Source: CAZMGV01 sp964621525 [NCBI: uncultured bacterium] (GTDB taxonomy: Bacteria; JAGRBM01). Taken from it: a stretch of DNA of 64,000 bases. The translations under genes and the position numbers were made by a program. Positions 36,239 through 44,941 of the stretch are shown here, one piece after another; within the stretch, counting starts at the first letter, position 1; each line of letters begins with the position of its first letter. The notes below the pieces were generated by a model. That model ran no database searches and was not told where the DNA came from. It saw only the letters and a list, made by a program, of their open reading frames with translations. The stretch is from NCBI GenBank assembly GCA_964621525.1, contig CAZUMS010000002.1, forward strand, positions 224,707 to 288,706. The letters are read 5' to 3'.

Positions 36239-37159
36239 ATGCAGGATTCATTCGCCGCACTCGTCGGGATATTGAATGGCACGGCGATGGACATCAGGCT
36301 TTCCCCGCCCTTTGAACAGGCAGCGACCGGTCACGGACTGCTGGGCGAGGTCCTGTTAAGAGTCGCCCCCAGCGACTCCCGTCTTTATCGCCTAAGGGCT
36401 CAACCGGTCCTGATTCTTGGAGAGGCAAAACGGATTGCCGGGGCAATGACTGCCGAAGGTGTACCGTCGGCGGCTCTTAAGGGGGCCGATCTGATTGAGC
36501 GGCTTCAGCTCGATCCGGCTTCCCGGCCCATGAGCGATCTGGACATCCTGGTGGCCTCCGAAGACCGGGCGATGGCGGCCATGGTGCTCAGACACCTGGG
36601 ATACCGGCAGTTCGACACACCGGAAGACCGCCTGGACCGGGAGCAGGGCGGAGCCTGGCGGTTTATCGGCGAAACCCCGGCCGTTGTGGTGGAACTCCAC
36701 GACCGTACTTTCGCGGGCAGCCAACTCAGGTTCAGGGATTTCACTTCTGGAGGGGTGCTGTCACCGGAAGGTGCGCTTTTCTGGCTGGCCCGCAATTGTG
36801 CATGGCATGGCTTTTCCGAGCGGCTCCTCTTTGTCTACGACATTCACCGGTTCCTGACGAGCAGCCACGGACGAGAGATCGATACCGGACATTTCAGCCG
36901 GTTGCTGGAAGCCGGAGGAGAGCAGCGCCTTGTCCGGCTTGCTCTTGGGGTGGCGAATTTCCTGTTTGGCACATCCGTCGAAGGACTCCTGCCGCCGTCA
37001 GCTCCTGAAGCCGGGTGGATATCGAGATGTTCAGGCGGGAAGCCGCCGCTCCAGTTCGGTCCCCGGAGCCTCTTGCCGATCTTGCTGCTGGATGACGGGA
37101 CTGACCGTCTGCGGGAGCTCTGGAATGGCCTTCGCCGGCGGATCAGCCGTGACCACTGA
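36239..37159 (+). CDS. NTP_transf_5-type nucleotidyltransferase
   Basis: This 306-residue protein has the minimal-nucleotidyltransferase block of PF14907 type: SAALKGADLIERL (KG near 81-82), then SRPMSDLDILVASEDRAMAA with metal-binding aspartates D100 and D102. Other matches are a VVELHDRTF-like strand and the alpha-helical second half. Such proteins often sit in exopolysaccharide or peptide-modification clusters, but none is here, so the substrate is unknown. The ATG follows the porin stop by 4 bases and lacks a clear ribosome site. It converges on the P-loop ATPase gene. Confidence 0.75.
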   Translation: MQDSFAALVGILNGTAMDIRLSPPFEQAATGHGLLGEVLLRVAPSDSRLYRLRAQPVLILGEAKRIAGAMTAEGVPSAALKGADLIERLQLDPASRPMSDLDILVASEDRAMAAMVLRHLGYRQFDTPEDRLDREQGGAWRFIGETPAVVVELHDRTFAGSQLRFRDFTSGGVLSPEGALFWLARNCAWHGFSERLLFVYDIHRFLTSSHGREIDTGHFSRLLEAGGEQRLVRLALGVANFLFGTSVEGLLPPSAPEAGWISRCSGGKPPLQFGPRSLLPILLLDDGTDRLRELWNGLRRRISRDH

Positions 37160-37162
37160 CGG

Positions 37163-37753
37163 TCAGTAACCGAGTGCCTGCTCGACGATCCTGAGCACTG
37201 ACGATATTTTTTCGCTGAAGGCCCGCTGGTTTTCGATAATGGAAACAGACTTGTGCCGGCCCCAGAGGCCTTTGGTCAGTTCGTCGAGACGACGGGCGTC
37301 TTCCCAGGATTCTGTCCGGTTCGGATTCCGGCTGACATTCAGCCGGTAGGCTTCCTCCCCGGCACTTTCCAGATAAATCACCTGGTCATAGCGAGCGAGT
37401 TCCTTTTCCAACGTAGTTCCCATGGCGGCGAAGAACCGGTCCGGCCCTTCAGGCCAGTAGGCGGCGCCATCCACCGTACCCCGGTCGAGAATAAGCATCT
37501 GGTTCGGATGATGAATCCGGTAGGCCGATTCCAGCTCAAGCTGAACGGTATACACGGCCCTCTGGAGGGCGGAACGGGATTCGTTCTCCGGCCAACGTGG
37601 AAAGCCGCCAGAAAACAGAAGCGAGGCGGCCTCAGGCACTACGATCAGATCACCGGCGAACGCCCGGTCCAGCACGTCCGCGATGGTGGTCTTGCCCGCA
37701 CAGGGGCCGCCGGTCAGCACGATTTTCTTGCTTGAAGGCCGTCTGGAACTCAT
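37163..37753 (-). CDS. AAA_28-type P-loop ATPase/kinase-like protein
   Basis: This 196-residue protein has a Walker A loop GGPCAGKTT at 15-23 and the family blocks VVPEAASLLFSGGFP and LILDRGTVDGAAYW (Walker B-like DRG), then YDQVIYLES. It resembles the NadR-kinase/AAA_28 group, which are small nucleotide or metabolite kinases and ATPases. Arginines in the lid region (SRNPNRTESWEDARRLDE) fit a phosphotransferase lid. The substrate is unknown. It is 12 bases downstream of the PilZ gene on the same strand. Confidence 0.75.
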   Translation of the reverse strand: MSSRRPSSKKIVLTGGPCAGKTTIADVLDRAFAGDLIVVPEAASLLFSGGFPRWPENESRSALQRAVYTVQLELESAYRIHHPNQMLILDRGTVDGAAYWPEGPDRFFAAMGTTLEKELARYDQVIYLESAGEEAYRLNVSRNPNRTESWEDARRLDELTKGLWGRHKSVSIIENQRAFSEKISSVLRIVEQALGY

Positions 37754-37765
37754 GCGGGCAGATTT

Positions 37766-38281
37766 TTAGCCCGTCGAATCGACGGAAACCACCTTTCGCA
37801 GCCGGAAACTTTCCAGTTCGATGGCCACCAGATTGCGGAGTGCATCGGTCGAATATGACTGGGCCTGCAGGTAGGTGTGTTGAACGAGTTCCCGCACCGT
37901 CGTCCAGTCCACATCGAATTTGGAGAGCTCGAACTGAAGGCTTCGGAAATACCGGAATGTGGAGCGAACGTAGTGGTCAATGGCCTCGCGATGATTGATG
38001 CCGACGACGGTGAAATCCACTCCAAAGCCGGTTCCAAGCGGATTTCCCGGAGAGAGGAGACGGACGACTTTCCCGTGAACGCGAATCGGGTCGGGGTCGG
38101 TCGGCAGCTTGAAGTCGAGCTGGACGCGGGTGCCGGTTTCGATCGTTGCCGGACTGAGGATCAGGGCCCCACAGAGGGAAATATCCTGTAGCGTTCCATC
38201 ATGGGTGCCGCTTTCACAAGTGAAAGCGAGAGGCTTCAAGACCTTCATCCGCATATAACGCCGGTCGGTAACCTGAAGCAC
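37766..38281 (-). CDS. PilZ-domain protein
   Basis: This 171-residue protein has a PilZ-like beta barrel over residues 6-110: RRYMRMKVLKPLAFTCE (R-x3-R-like start), GTLQDISLCGALILSPATI (the D-x-S-x2-G position), VQLDFKLPTDPDPIRVHGKV and GFGVDFTVV. It probably binds cyclic di-GMP, and the C-terminal 60 helical residues may contact a partner. No output domain is present. Together with the two-receiver PilZ protein at 23369 it argues for a c-di-GMP network in this organism. Confidence 0.8.
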   Translation of the reverse strand: MLQVTDRRYMRMKVLKPLAFTCESGTHDGTLQDISLCGALILSPATIETGTRVQLDFKLPTDPDPIRVHGKVVRLLSPGNPLGTGFGVDFTVVGINHREAIDHYVRSTFRYFRSLQFELSKFDVDWTTVRELVQHTYLQAQSYSTDALRNLVAIELESFRLRKVVSVDSTG

Positions 38282-38423
38282 GGCGAACCTTCCTGACGGA
38301 ACTTCATCTGGCGGCAGTGGCCACCCGGAACCGGAACTGGGTAGTTCACACAGTTTAGCTGATCGGGTAGAGTCCCGTCACAGGGGTAGGGCTAATTCTG
38401 CACTTTCCGGGGGGCATCAGCCG

Positions 38424-39353
38424 GTGAAGACCGCCGCTCGTCAGGGGCCCATGCCGCTCAGGCCGGGTGACCGTGTGGCGCTTGTTGCTCCCGCCGGGAC
38501 CGTGGACCGGGACCGGCTGCTCGCCGAGCGACGCTACCTCGAAAGTCTCGGCCTTGAAGTCGTGACCCGGCTGCCGCGGCAACCGGACCGGTATCTTGCC
38601 GGTACCGACAAGGAACGGGCGGCTGAATTCCTGACCTTCTGGAACGACCGGAAAGTTGCCGCCCTGTTTTCAGTTCGTGGCGGGTTTGGGTGCGCCCGGC
38701 TTTTACCCCTTCTTGCGGGCAAAGTTGGAGGGCGGGCCAAGCTCTTTTCCGGTTTTTCTGACAATACCGTCCTGCACCAGTTTCTGATGCAACAGGGGAT
38801 TGAGTGGAGCCTTCATGGCCCGCACCCGGGCAGTTTCGGCAAGCCTCCGCATATTCCGACCCGGCGGCGTTATGAGGCATTTCTATTCGGAAAGGTGAAA
38901 CCGGGCTTGTCGCTGGGGTCGGCGCTGGCATTGAGTCGCAAGACGTCCCGGATCAGAGGCCGGCTGACCGGAGGCAATCTGGCCGTTCTGGCAGCCATGT
39001 GTGGGACCCCTTCAAGCCCGAAACTGCCAGGTATTGTATTCCTTGAAGATATCAACGAGCAGGTGTACCGCCTCGATGCGTTTCTGACGCAGCTCAGAAA
39101 CAGCGGAGCGCTGAACCGCACGAAAGCTCTTGTTATGGGTGATTTTTCACCGCCCAAGGGGGCGAAGAACTATCGGAAGACCCTTCATGCCTGGTTTGCC
39201 GCCATAGAGCGGGATCTGGGAGTGCCGGTGTATACCGGTTTCCCGGCCGGACACGGTCGCCGGAATCTATCACTTCCTCTGGGCGCCGACGTCGATCTAA
39301 GTGACGGAAAATTATTGCTGAACAGACTGCCGTGGGACGGACGAATTTCATGA
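38424..39353 (+). CDS. LD-carboxypeptidase (S66 family)
   Basis: This 309-residue cytoplasmic protein has the S66 features: PGDRVALVAPAG at the start, the nucleophilic serine S112 in FSGFSDNTVLHQF, the glutamate in FLEDINEQVYRLD and the histidine in GFPAGHGRRNLSLPLG. LdcA cuts the terminal D-alanine from recycled murein tetrapeptides; MccF-like members cleave other amides. The downstream serine hydrolase and mpl support murein recycling. GTG start; its stop overlaps the next ATG (ATGA). Confidence 0.9.
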   Translation: MKTAARQGPMPLRPGDRVALVAPAGTVDRDRLLAERRYLESLGLEVVTRLPRQPDRYLAGTDKERAAEFLTFWNDRKVAALFSVRGGFGCARLLPLLAGKVGGRAKLFSGFSDNTVLHQFLMQQGIEWSLHGPHPGSFGKPPHIPTRRRYEAFLFGKVKPGLSLGSALALSRKTSRIRGRLTGGNLAVLAAMCGTPSSPKLPGIVFLEDINEQVYRLDAFLTQLRNSGALNRTKALVMGDFSPPKGAKNYRKTLHAWFAAIERDLGVPVYTGFPAGHGRRNLSLPLGADVDLSDGKLLLNRLPWDGRIS

Positions 39354-40450
39354 CGGACTGGTCCCCGGTAGAGAAACTCCTGGCGGAAATCGTCGCCGGC
39401 AAGGCATCCCCCGGCCTATCGGTTGGCTGCTGGTTTCAGGGCCGTCTGCTCCATGCGTTTTGTGCCGGGCGATTCACATTTGACGACGGTGAGCCTCCGG
39501 TGACCGTAGAGACGGTCTATGATCTGGCTTCGATCACCAAGGCCTTTTGCACTGCGCCCTTGATCTGGCTCCGCATCCAGTCCGGCGAATGGACGCCGGA
39601 AACGCCGCTCGACCGTTTTTACCCCGACCTGAAAGGTGAACCCCAGGGTGGAGTCAAGCTGGGGCAGTTGTTGCGGCATGTGTCGGGTTATCCGGCACTG
39701 GCCCATCTGGACCAGATGGGCGCGAACGCGGCCGAAAGCGCCTACCATCTCCTCAAATTCACCCCACTGGAGAACCCTCCGGGAACCATCGTAAAGTATT
39801 CCGACGTGGGCTATCTGATTCTTGGCGACATCCTCCAGCGGTCCAGCGGCAGAACGCTCGACGAGCTATTCAGGACCGAGATCCTGACCCCACTGAAACT
39901 GCAGGGGCCGGTATTCCGCCCCAATGGAGTCGGGCCGATCCTGGGAGACGGCATTGCGCCGACCTCGATTCCCGACGGGTATCTCCGGACGCTTCAGGGC
40001 GTCGTGGAAGACGAGAACACACGGTTTCTGGGCGGGATAAGCGGGGCGTCGGGACTGTTCGGAAATCTGCTGCATGCCGGGCAGTATGTCTGCGCCCTAA
40101 GAGAATGTTTCCATCGATCGGGCGGACTGTTCCGCCGGGAAACCTTGACCCGCATGTGGACAGTTCCGCCGGAACCGGCAGGAAATACCTGGGCATTCGG
40201 CTGGGACACACCTTCGGAGGATAAATCGACGGCTGGGCGGTATTTCTCCGGGGATTCCGCAGGGCATCTCGGATATACCGGCACGTCGGTCTGGTACGAC
40301 CGTCCGAGAGATCTGATCGTCGTGATACTTGCCAACCGGGTCTGCCCTACACGGGTAAATACGGCTTTCAATCCGTACCGGGCGAAAATCCATGACGCGA
40401 TCATGGAAAGTCTTGGCTTTGATTTCCCGAGGGCACGGAGGTCCGGTTGA
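39350..40450 (+). CDS. Class C beta-lactamase-like serine hydrolase
   Basis: This 366-residue protein has the serine beta-lactamase fold motifs: S61-x2-K64 in YDLASITKAF, YSDVGYLILGDIL (tyrosine motif) and HLGYTGTSVWYD (the HxG position). No signal peptide is visible, so it seems cytoplasmic, unlike antibiotic-degrading class C enzymes. In this operon it may act on murein peptides, as the EstB/DD-peptidase-like group can; that is inference. It overlaps ldc-like and mpl genes by 4 bases on each side, so all three should be translated together. Confidence 0.88.
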   Translation: MTDWSPVEKLLAEIVAGKASPGLSVGCWFQGRLLHAFCAGRFTFDDGEPPVTVETVYDLASITKAFCTAPLIWLRIQSGEWTPETPLDRFYPDLKGEPQGGVKLGQLLRHVSGYPALAHLDQMGANAAESAYHLLKFTPLENPPGTIVKYSDVGYLILGDILQRSSGRTLDELFRTEILTPLKLQGPVFRPNGVGPILGDGIAPTSIPDGYLRTLQGVVEDENTRFLGGISGASGLFGNLLHAGQYVCALRECFHRSGGLFRRETLTRMWTVPPEPAGNTWAFGWDTPSEDKSTAGRYFSGDSAGHLGYTGTSVWYDRPRDLIVVILANRVCPTRVNTAFNPYRAKIHDAIMESLGFDFPRARRSG

Positions 40451-41856
40451 AGATACATCTGATAGCGATTTGTGGTACGGCCATGGGTTCCCTTGCGGGA
40501 ATGCTGAAAGCCATCGGCCATGACGTGCGGGGTTCGGACCAGAACGTCTACCCGCCGATGAGTACCCAGCTCGCGGCCCAGCAAATCGAAATTTTCAAAG
40601 GGTACAAGGCCGAAAATCTCGACTGGAAGCCGGATCTTGTCGTTGTCGGAAATGCCGTTCCGAAGACCAATCCCGAAGTCGAGGCGATGCTGGCCCTGGG
40701 CTTTGATTACTGCTCGATGCCGCAGGCGCTTCACCGGTTTTTTATTGACGGCCGGCATTCGATCGTCGTCGCGGGGACGCACGGCAAGACGACCACGAGC
40801 GGCCTTGCGGGCTGGGTGACGACGAGCGCCGGGCTTGATCCGGGTTTTCTGGTTGGAGGGGTGCTCAGGAACTTCGGTGTGAGCTTCCGGACCGGGAAGG
40901 GCGGCTATTTCGTAGTCGAAGGCGACGAATACGACACGGCCTATTTCGACAAGGAATCGAAGTTCCTGCACTACGCTCCCCGCACGGCCATATTCACTTC
41001 CTGCGAGTTCGATCACGCAGACATATTCAAGGATCTGGATGCAGTGAAGGCGGCCTTCCGGAAATTTGTGGGGCTGATCCCTCCGGACGGGACGCTGATC
41101 GCCCATTACGATGAACCCAACGTCCGTGAGATCGCGGCCGGGTGCCGCGGCCGGATCCGTTATTACTCTACGGGCGATCATCAGCAGGAATGGTGGGGGC
41201 GGATCGTTTCAGCCAGCAGGAATCACTGCAAGGTCGAGATATACCGGCAGGGCAAGCTCTGGGAGCGGATATCCTCGCCGCTGTTCGGGACGCACAACCT
41301 GAAGAACACCATAGCGGTCGCCGCCATGGCCGATTCTATCGGCATGGAGCCGGAGAAGTTCCGTTCGGCGGTCGAGTCGTTCGAAAGCGTGAAGCGCCGG
41401 CAGGAGATCATCGCGGATACGGGTGGCGTGATTGTTATCGACGATTTCGCGCATCACCCGACGGCTGTCCGGGAGACCATCGCCTGCATACGCATGCGGT
41501 TCCCGAAGGAGCGCCTGTGGGCGATCTTTGAACCCCGGACCAACACATCGAGGCGCAAGGTCTTCCAGAAGGACTACGTATCGGCGCTGAAGCTCGCCGA
41601 CAGGGTCATCGTCGCGCCGGTGGACAATCCTGGCAAGGTCAACGAGCACGAACGGTTCTCGGTGGAGCAGCTCATCGCTGATCTCGCGGCGGACAAGGCA
41701 GACGCCCGGACTTTCCCGTCTGTGGACGCCATCGTTGAGGCGTTGGGCTCCGAAACCCGGCCCGGGGACGTCATCCTGATCATGTCCAACGGGGGATTCG
41801 GCGGGATTTATCAGAAACTGCCGGAAAGACTGAGGGCGAAGCCTGCCGCGGGCTGA
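40447..41856 (+). CDS. mpl: UDP-N-acetylmuramate:L-alanyl-gamma-D-glutamyl-meso-diaminopimelate ligase
   Basis: This 469-residue Mur-ligase family protein opens HLIAICGTAMGSLAGMLKA and has the ATP loop GTHGKTTTSG near residue 111, VVEGDEYDTAYFD, HNLKNTIAVAAMA and VIDDFAHHPTAVRETIACIR. Mpl joins recycled tripeptide to UDP-MurNAc, bypassing the MurC-E steps, and differs from MurC by the EGDEYDTAYFD block. The TTG start overlaps the upstream stop by 4 bases. With its two upstream genes it forms a compact murein-recycling operon. Confidence 0.93.
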   Translation: MKIHLIAICGTAMGSLAGMLKAIGHDVRGSDQNVYPPMSTQLAAQQIEIFKGYKAENLDWKPDLVVVGNAVPKTNPEVEAMLALGFDYCSMPQALHRFFIDGRHSIVVAGTHGKTTTSGLAGWVTTSAGLDPGFLVGGVLRNFGVSFRTGKGGYFVVEGDEYDTAYFDKESKFLHYAPRTAIFTSCEFDHADIFKDLDAVKAAFRKFVGLIPPDGTLIAHYDEPNVREIAAGCRGRIRYYSTGDHQQEWWGRIVSASRNHCKVEIYRQGKLWERISSPLFGTHNLKNTIAVAAMADSIGMEPEKFRSAVESFESVKRRQEIIADTGGVIVIDDFAHHPTAVRETIACIRMRFPKERLWAIFEPRTNTSRRKVFQKDYVSALKLADRVIVAPVDNPGKVNEHERFSVEQLIADLAADKADARTFPSVDAIVEALGSETRPGDVILIMSNGGFGGIYQKLPERLRAKPAAG

Positions 41857-41858
41857 TC

Positions 41859-42236
41859 CTACTTGAGATCGGGGAAAATCCTGGCGACGGCTTCGAGGAC
41901 GGTCGCCCGGTCGAACGGCTTGGGGATGAAAGCAGTCGCCCGGAGGGTTCCGCTCAAAATATCCCGGTTCAGATCGGTCGTTTCGCCGGACAGTACCAGG
42001 ATTGGGGTCTTTGCCGTTTTCTCATGCCCCCGCAGCTTTTCACAGGCCTCGAAGCCATTCATGTTCGGCATGGTCAGGTCGAGGACAATCAGGTCAGGAG
42101 CTATTTTCAGCGCCGTACGAAAGCCCTCCTGCCCGTCAACGGCTTCGGTACACTCGAAGCCCTTGGACTTCAGCGTCATGTTCAGAAGCATCCGGACCGA
42201 CTGATCGTCGTCGACGATAAGGGCTTTTCTCGCCAT
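41859..42236 (-). CDS. CheY-like single-domain response regulator
   Basis: This 125-residue stand-alone receiver has the acidic pair DD at 9-10, phospho-acceptor D53 in IVLDLTMPNMNGFEA, and the conserved threonine/serine and lysine in ILVLSGETT and AFIPKPFDRA. There is no output domain, so it passes signals by protein contact. No kinase gene lies near. It converges on mpl with 2 bases between stops. A perfect TTGACA lies upstream on its strand (42295-42290), but no convincing -10 box follows. Confidence 0.92.
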   Translation of the reverse strand: MARKALIVDDDQSVRMLLNMTLKSKGFECTEAVDGQEGFRTALKIAPDLIVLDLTMPNMNGFEACEKLRGHEKTAKTPILVLSGETTDLNRDILSGTLRATAFIPKPFDRATVLEAVARIFPDLK

Positions 42237-42346
42237 GCAGGCCTCAGTAGACAGTATTCCTGTTCGTGTAATTCGGTAACAATCCCGCTGTCAATCCGTT
42301 CTATATGGGGATTGCGGGAACGTAGCGGCGGGGGTAAATTGGCCGT

Positions 42347-42898
42347 ATGAGCATATTGAGTCATTCACTACAGAAAAGAAGCCCGTGGATTGCCATTGCC
42401 GTCGGCCTGTGCATTTCCGTGCCGGCAGCCCGTGCCGAAGTCTGGAAATACAAAACCGAGGACGGCAAAACGCAGTACACGGATTCGAAGACAAAAATCC
42501 CGGAAAAATACCGGGATAGTGCTGTTCAGGTTAAAGGGAGCCAGAACCTTCCCCCGGTGGTTCCGTCTTCTTCCGCTTCACAGCCCGCGGCAACGCCAGA
42601 AGGCAAGGCGCCCGGCAAGCGGATTGGCGTGGATGTCGATGCCGACGGCAACGGCAAAGATTACTGGCAGGGACGCCTTAAAGAACTCAAAGACCGCGAA
42701 AAGGCGATCGATGCCCGCATTGCCGAAATCGACGGCACTGGATATCTGGGAACTGCACCAGCCGCCCGGCAGATGGGGGCTAAACTGGCGGACGAGAAAG
42801 CCGCCCTCGAGAAGGAAAAGGCCGAGATCCCGGCCAGGATCACTGACCTTCAGGAAGAAGCCCGCCGCAAGGGTGCGCCGCCGGGCTGGGTACGCTGA
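42347..42898 (+). CDS. DUF4124-like secreted protein, paralogue 1
   Basis: This 183-residue protein has a signal peptide (SPWIAIAVGLCISVPAARA) and then the DUF4124 block VWKYKTEDGKTQYTDSKTKI PEK-type start, a Pro/Ser/Ala linker, and a charged helical end (LKELKDREKAIDARIAEIDG, then ADEKAALEKEKAEIPARITD). DUF4124 proteins are exported and often linked to envelope or appendage function; none is established. It is 3 bases upstream of a shorter paralogue and likely co-transcribed. Confidence 0.75.
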   Translation: MSILSHSLQKRSPWIAIAVGLCISVPAARAEVWKYKTEDGKTQYTDSKTKIPEKYRDSAVQVKGSQNLPPVVPSSSASQPAATPEGKAPGKRIGVDVDADGNGKDYWQGRLKELKDREKAIDARIAEIDGTGYLGTAPAARQMGAKLADEKAALEKEKAEIPARITDLQEEARRKGAPPGWVR

Positions 42899-42901
42899 AT
42901 C

Positions 42902-43384
42902 TTGGCTCTCACAGAGAACCGGTTTGCGGGATTCCTTCTGGCTTCGGTGGTGACAGCCGGCGTTCTGATTCCGGCACAATCTGTCAGGGCTGAATTGTAC
43001 AAATATACCGATGCAAACGGCGGGGTTCATTACGTTGACTCGCCCGCGCGGATACCTCCGGAATACCGGAAACAGAGTCAGCCTCAGGCGGTGAAAGCGA
43101 CCCAGACCGGACAGGTTACGAGTGCATCCGGACCGACCCATGAAACGTCTGCCCATTCAGCCGCTTCCCGGCGGGAGTTCTGGGTTCGACGCAAGGCCGC
43201 CCTGGAACAGAAAGTCGGAAATCTCTCCGGAGACTGTACATTCTGGGAGACTGCGGGCAGCCAGGATTCGCTGGCTGCGCTAAAAGACACCACCTGCGCC
43301 GAGCTGAAGCGGGCGAGCGCCGACCTCGACAACCTGCTTCAGGAAATTCGCAAAGCCGGTGGCAACCCGGCGTGGCTATATTGA
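42902..43384 (+). CDS. DUF4124-like secreted protein, paralogue 2
   Basis: This 160-residue protein has a signal peptide (FAGFLLASVVTAGVLIPAQS) and the DUF4124 block LYKYTDANGGVHYVDSPARI. The helical C-terminal half contains two cysteines near the end (GDCTFWETAG, DTTCAEL), which may form a disulfide. It starts at TTG three bases after its paralogue, which it resembles in layout: signal peptide, DUF4124 block, helical tail. The C-terminal motifs both end with a G-x-P-x-W pattern (PPGWVR, NPAWLY). Function unknown. Confidence 0.72.
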   Translation: MALTENRFAGFLLASVVTAGVLIPAQSVRAELYKYTDANGGVHYVDSPARIPPEYRKQSQPQAVKATQTGQVTSASGPTHETSAHSAASRREFWVRRKAALEQKVGNLSGDCTFWETAGSQDSLAALKDTTCAELKRASADLDNLLQEIRKAGGNPAWLY

Positions 43385-43387
43385 CGT

Positions 43388-44920
43388 TTACTCGCCGGGC
43401 TTCGGGGCCAGGGGAACCGGTTCGCCGGTGCCACCCTCCTGATCCTGGGTGGGCGTCGACGGTTCAAGCGGGCGGGCAGACGGACAACTGGCCCGCGGCA
43501 GCATTTTTTTGTAATCGAACGGCTTCTCTTCGTGGAACGCTCCGTGACAGCCCATACAGGTTTGCTCCGCAACCTTACGGACGGGCTTGCTGCCCAGGAC
43601 ATTTTCCACATGAAGCCCGGCTTGTCCGTGACAGGATTCGCACTGGACATTTTCAAAAAATTTTGGGACGACGGTTCCCAGGTAACCGTCGGGCGACCGG
43701 TAGCCCAGCGAATGGCAGCCGATGCAGGTGGCATCGGTGTGATTGTTGGTCTTGCGGAGCGTGTCCATGGCATGGGCATGGGCATGACCTGACCAGTATT
43801 CGTACTGGACCTGATGGCAGCTCTTGCAGGATTGGGCTCCAGCAAAGCCCGGTCTTTCGTTCGCGGCATTCAAGGCCGCCGTCTGGCCGAAATCGGTGAC
43901 AGACTGGGCGACCATTTCGCGCTTCATGGCATCGATGGCCGTCCGAAGGCCCGGATCTTCGGTGGTTTTAGGAGCAATTGGCACAAGGTCGAACCGGAAC
44001 CCGGAGCCCGCATGAGGCTTGGGGAACGCGGGCCGCTGGCCATCGGCGGTCGTTTCCATTTTGCTGAAAGTGCTTGTCCCCGGTGCAAAGTCGAGGGTCA
44101 GACGGCCGAGATGCCGTCCGCGGGTCGTGGAGCCGGCCGAGATTACCTGATCGTTGGTGGCGGTCGTAACAACGCCCATCTGGTCGTACTGCGCACCCAG
44201 AACGATTGCCGGCGCAAACTTCTTTTCGACCTCGGCGGCCGTCGGGCGCCGGACGTGCGACAATATGACCACGAGATCGTGGTCACGGCGCAAGACCGGA
44301 AAGAGTTTATCCAGCGCCTCGATGGGGGGCGACACGCGGATACCCTCCGGGAGAGGATCCACATTGTTGAGAGGCTCCGAAACGCCGGTGACGGCTATCC
44401 GGAGCCCTCGGCGGGAAAAGGAAAGAAAACCGGGAGCCAGCGGGCGGCCTCCGGAGTCCTGCAGGTTTGCGGAGACAATTGGGACTCCGCCAGCACGCAG
44501 AAGCTGGATCGCAGCGCCCTGACCCTGCTCGAAGTCCGGGACTGAAAGATTGTAGGCATCCAGCTTCAGCTTCGCGGTCCCTTGAGCGAGAAGCCGGGCA
44601 CGAAGCAGCCGCTGGGCGCTGTCGAAGCCATTGGAAGGCTGGGCGGGGAACAGCAGATTCCCATAATCCAGTAACAGATAGCCATCAGGGTTCAGCCGCC
44701 GGGATTCAGAGGTAATCCAGGCCCGTTTGGCAAGGCCGCCGAGCTGGCCCTCGTAACAGCCGCACGGCTCGACCGTGCCGGCCACATTTCCGGTCACCTC
44801 GATGACGAGCCGTTGAGGGCCGGGGATCGTACGGCTGTTGCCATTGGTGCAGCCGGTAATGACAAGAATGGCTAGCGCAAGGCACGCACGGATAACTCTA
44901 ATGCTGCTCACGGCAGACAA
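43388..44920 (-). CDS. Tetrahaem cytochrome c lipoprotein with 5'-nucleotidase-like N-terminal domain
   Basis: This 510-residue protein has a lipobox (LALAILVITGC, cysteine 24). Its N-terminal domain (about 35-320) resembles metallophosphoesterase/5'-nucleotidase-like proteins (EVTGNVAGTVEPCGCYEGQL and GG following, YNLSVPDFEQGQGAAIQLL, DLVVILSHVRRP). Four CxxCH haem motifs lie at 365-369, 399-403, 427-431 and 455-459, with spare histidines for axial ligands. It should be an envelope electron carrier on a lipid anchor. Classical metal-binding motifs of phosphoesterases are not obvious, so the N-domain may be structural. It stands first in no clear operon; CruF-like lies upstream on the strand. 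Confidence 0.83.
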   Translation of the reverse strand: MSAVSSIRVIRACLALAILVITGCTNGNSRTIPGPQRLVIEVTGNVAGTVEPCGCYEGQLGGLAKRAWITSESRRLNPDGYLLLDYGNLLFPAQPSNGFDSAQRLLRARLLAQGTAKLKLDAYNLSVPDFEQGQGAAIQLLRAGGVPIVSANLQDSGGRPLAPGFLSFSRRGLRIAVTGVSEPLNNVDPLPEGIRVSPPIEALDKLFPVLRRDHDLVVILSHVRRPTAAEVEKKFAPAIVLGAQYDQMGVVTTATNDQVISAGSTTRGRHLGRLTLDFAPGTSTFSKMETTADGQRPAFPKPHAGSGFRFDLVPIAPKTTEDPGLRTAIDAMKREMVAQSVTDFGQTAALNAANERPGFAGAQSCKSCHQVQYEYWSGHAHAHAMDTLRKTNNHTDATCIGCHSLGYRSPDGYLGTVVPKFFENVQCESCHGQAGLHVENVLGSKPVRKVAEQTCMGCHGAFHEEKPFDYKKMLPRASCPSARPLEPSTPTQDQEGGTGEPVPLAPKPGE

Positions 44921-44941
44921 GTATAGCGGAACCGGATCGGC

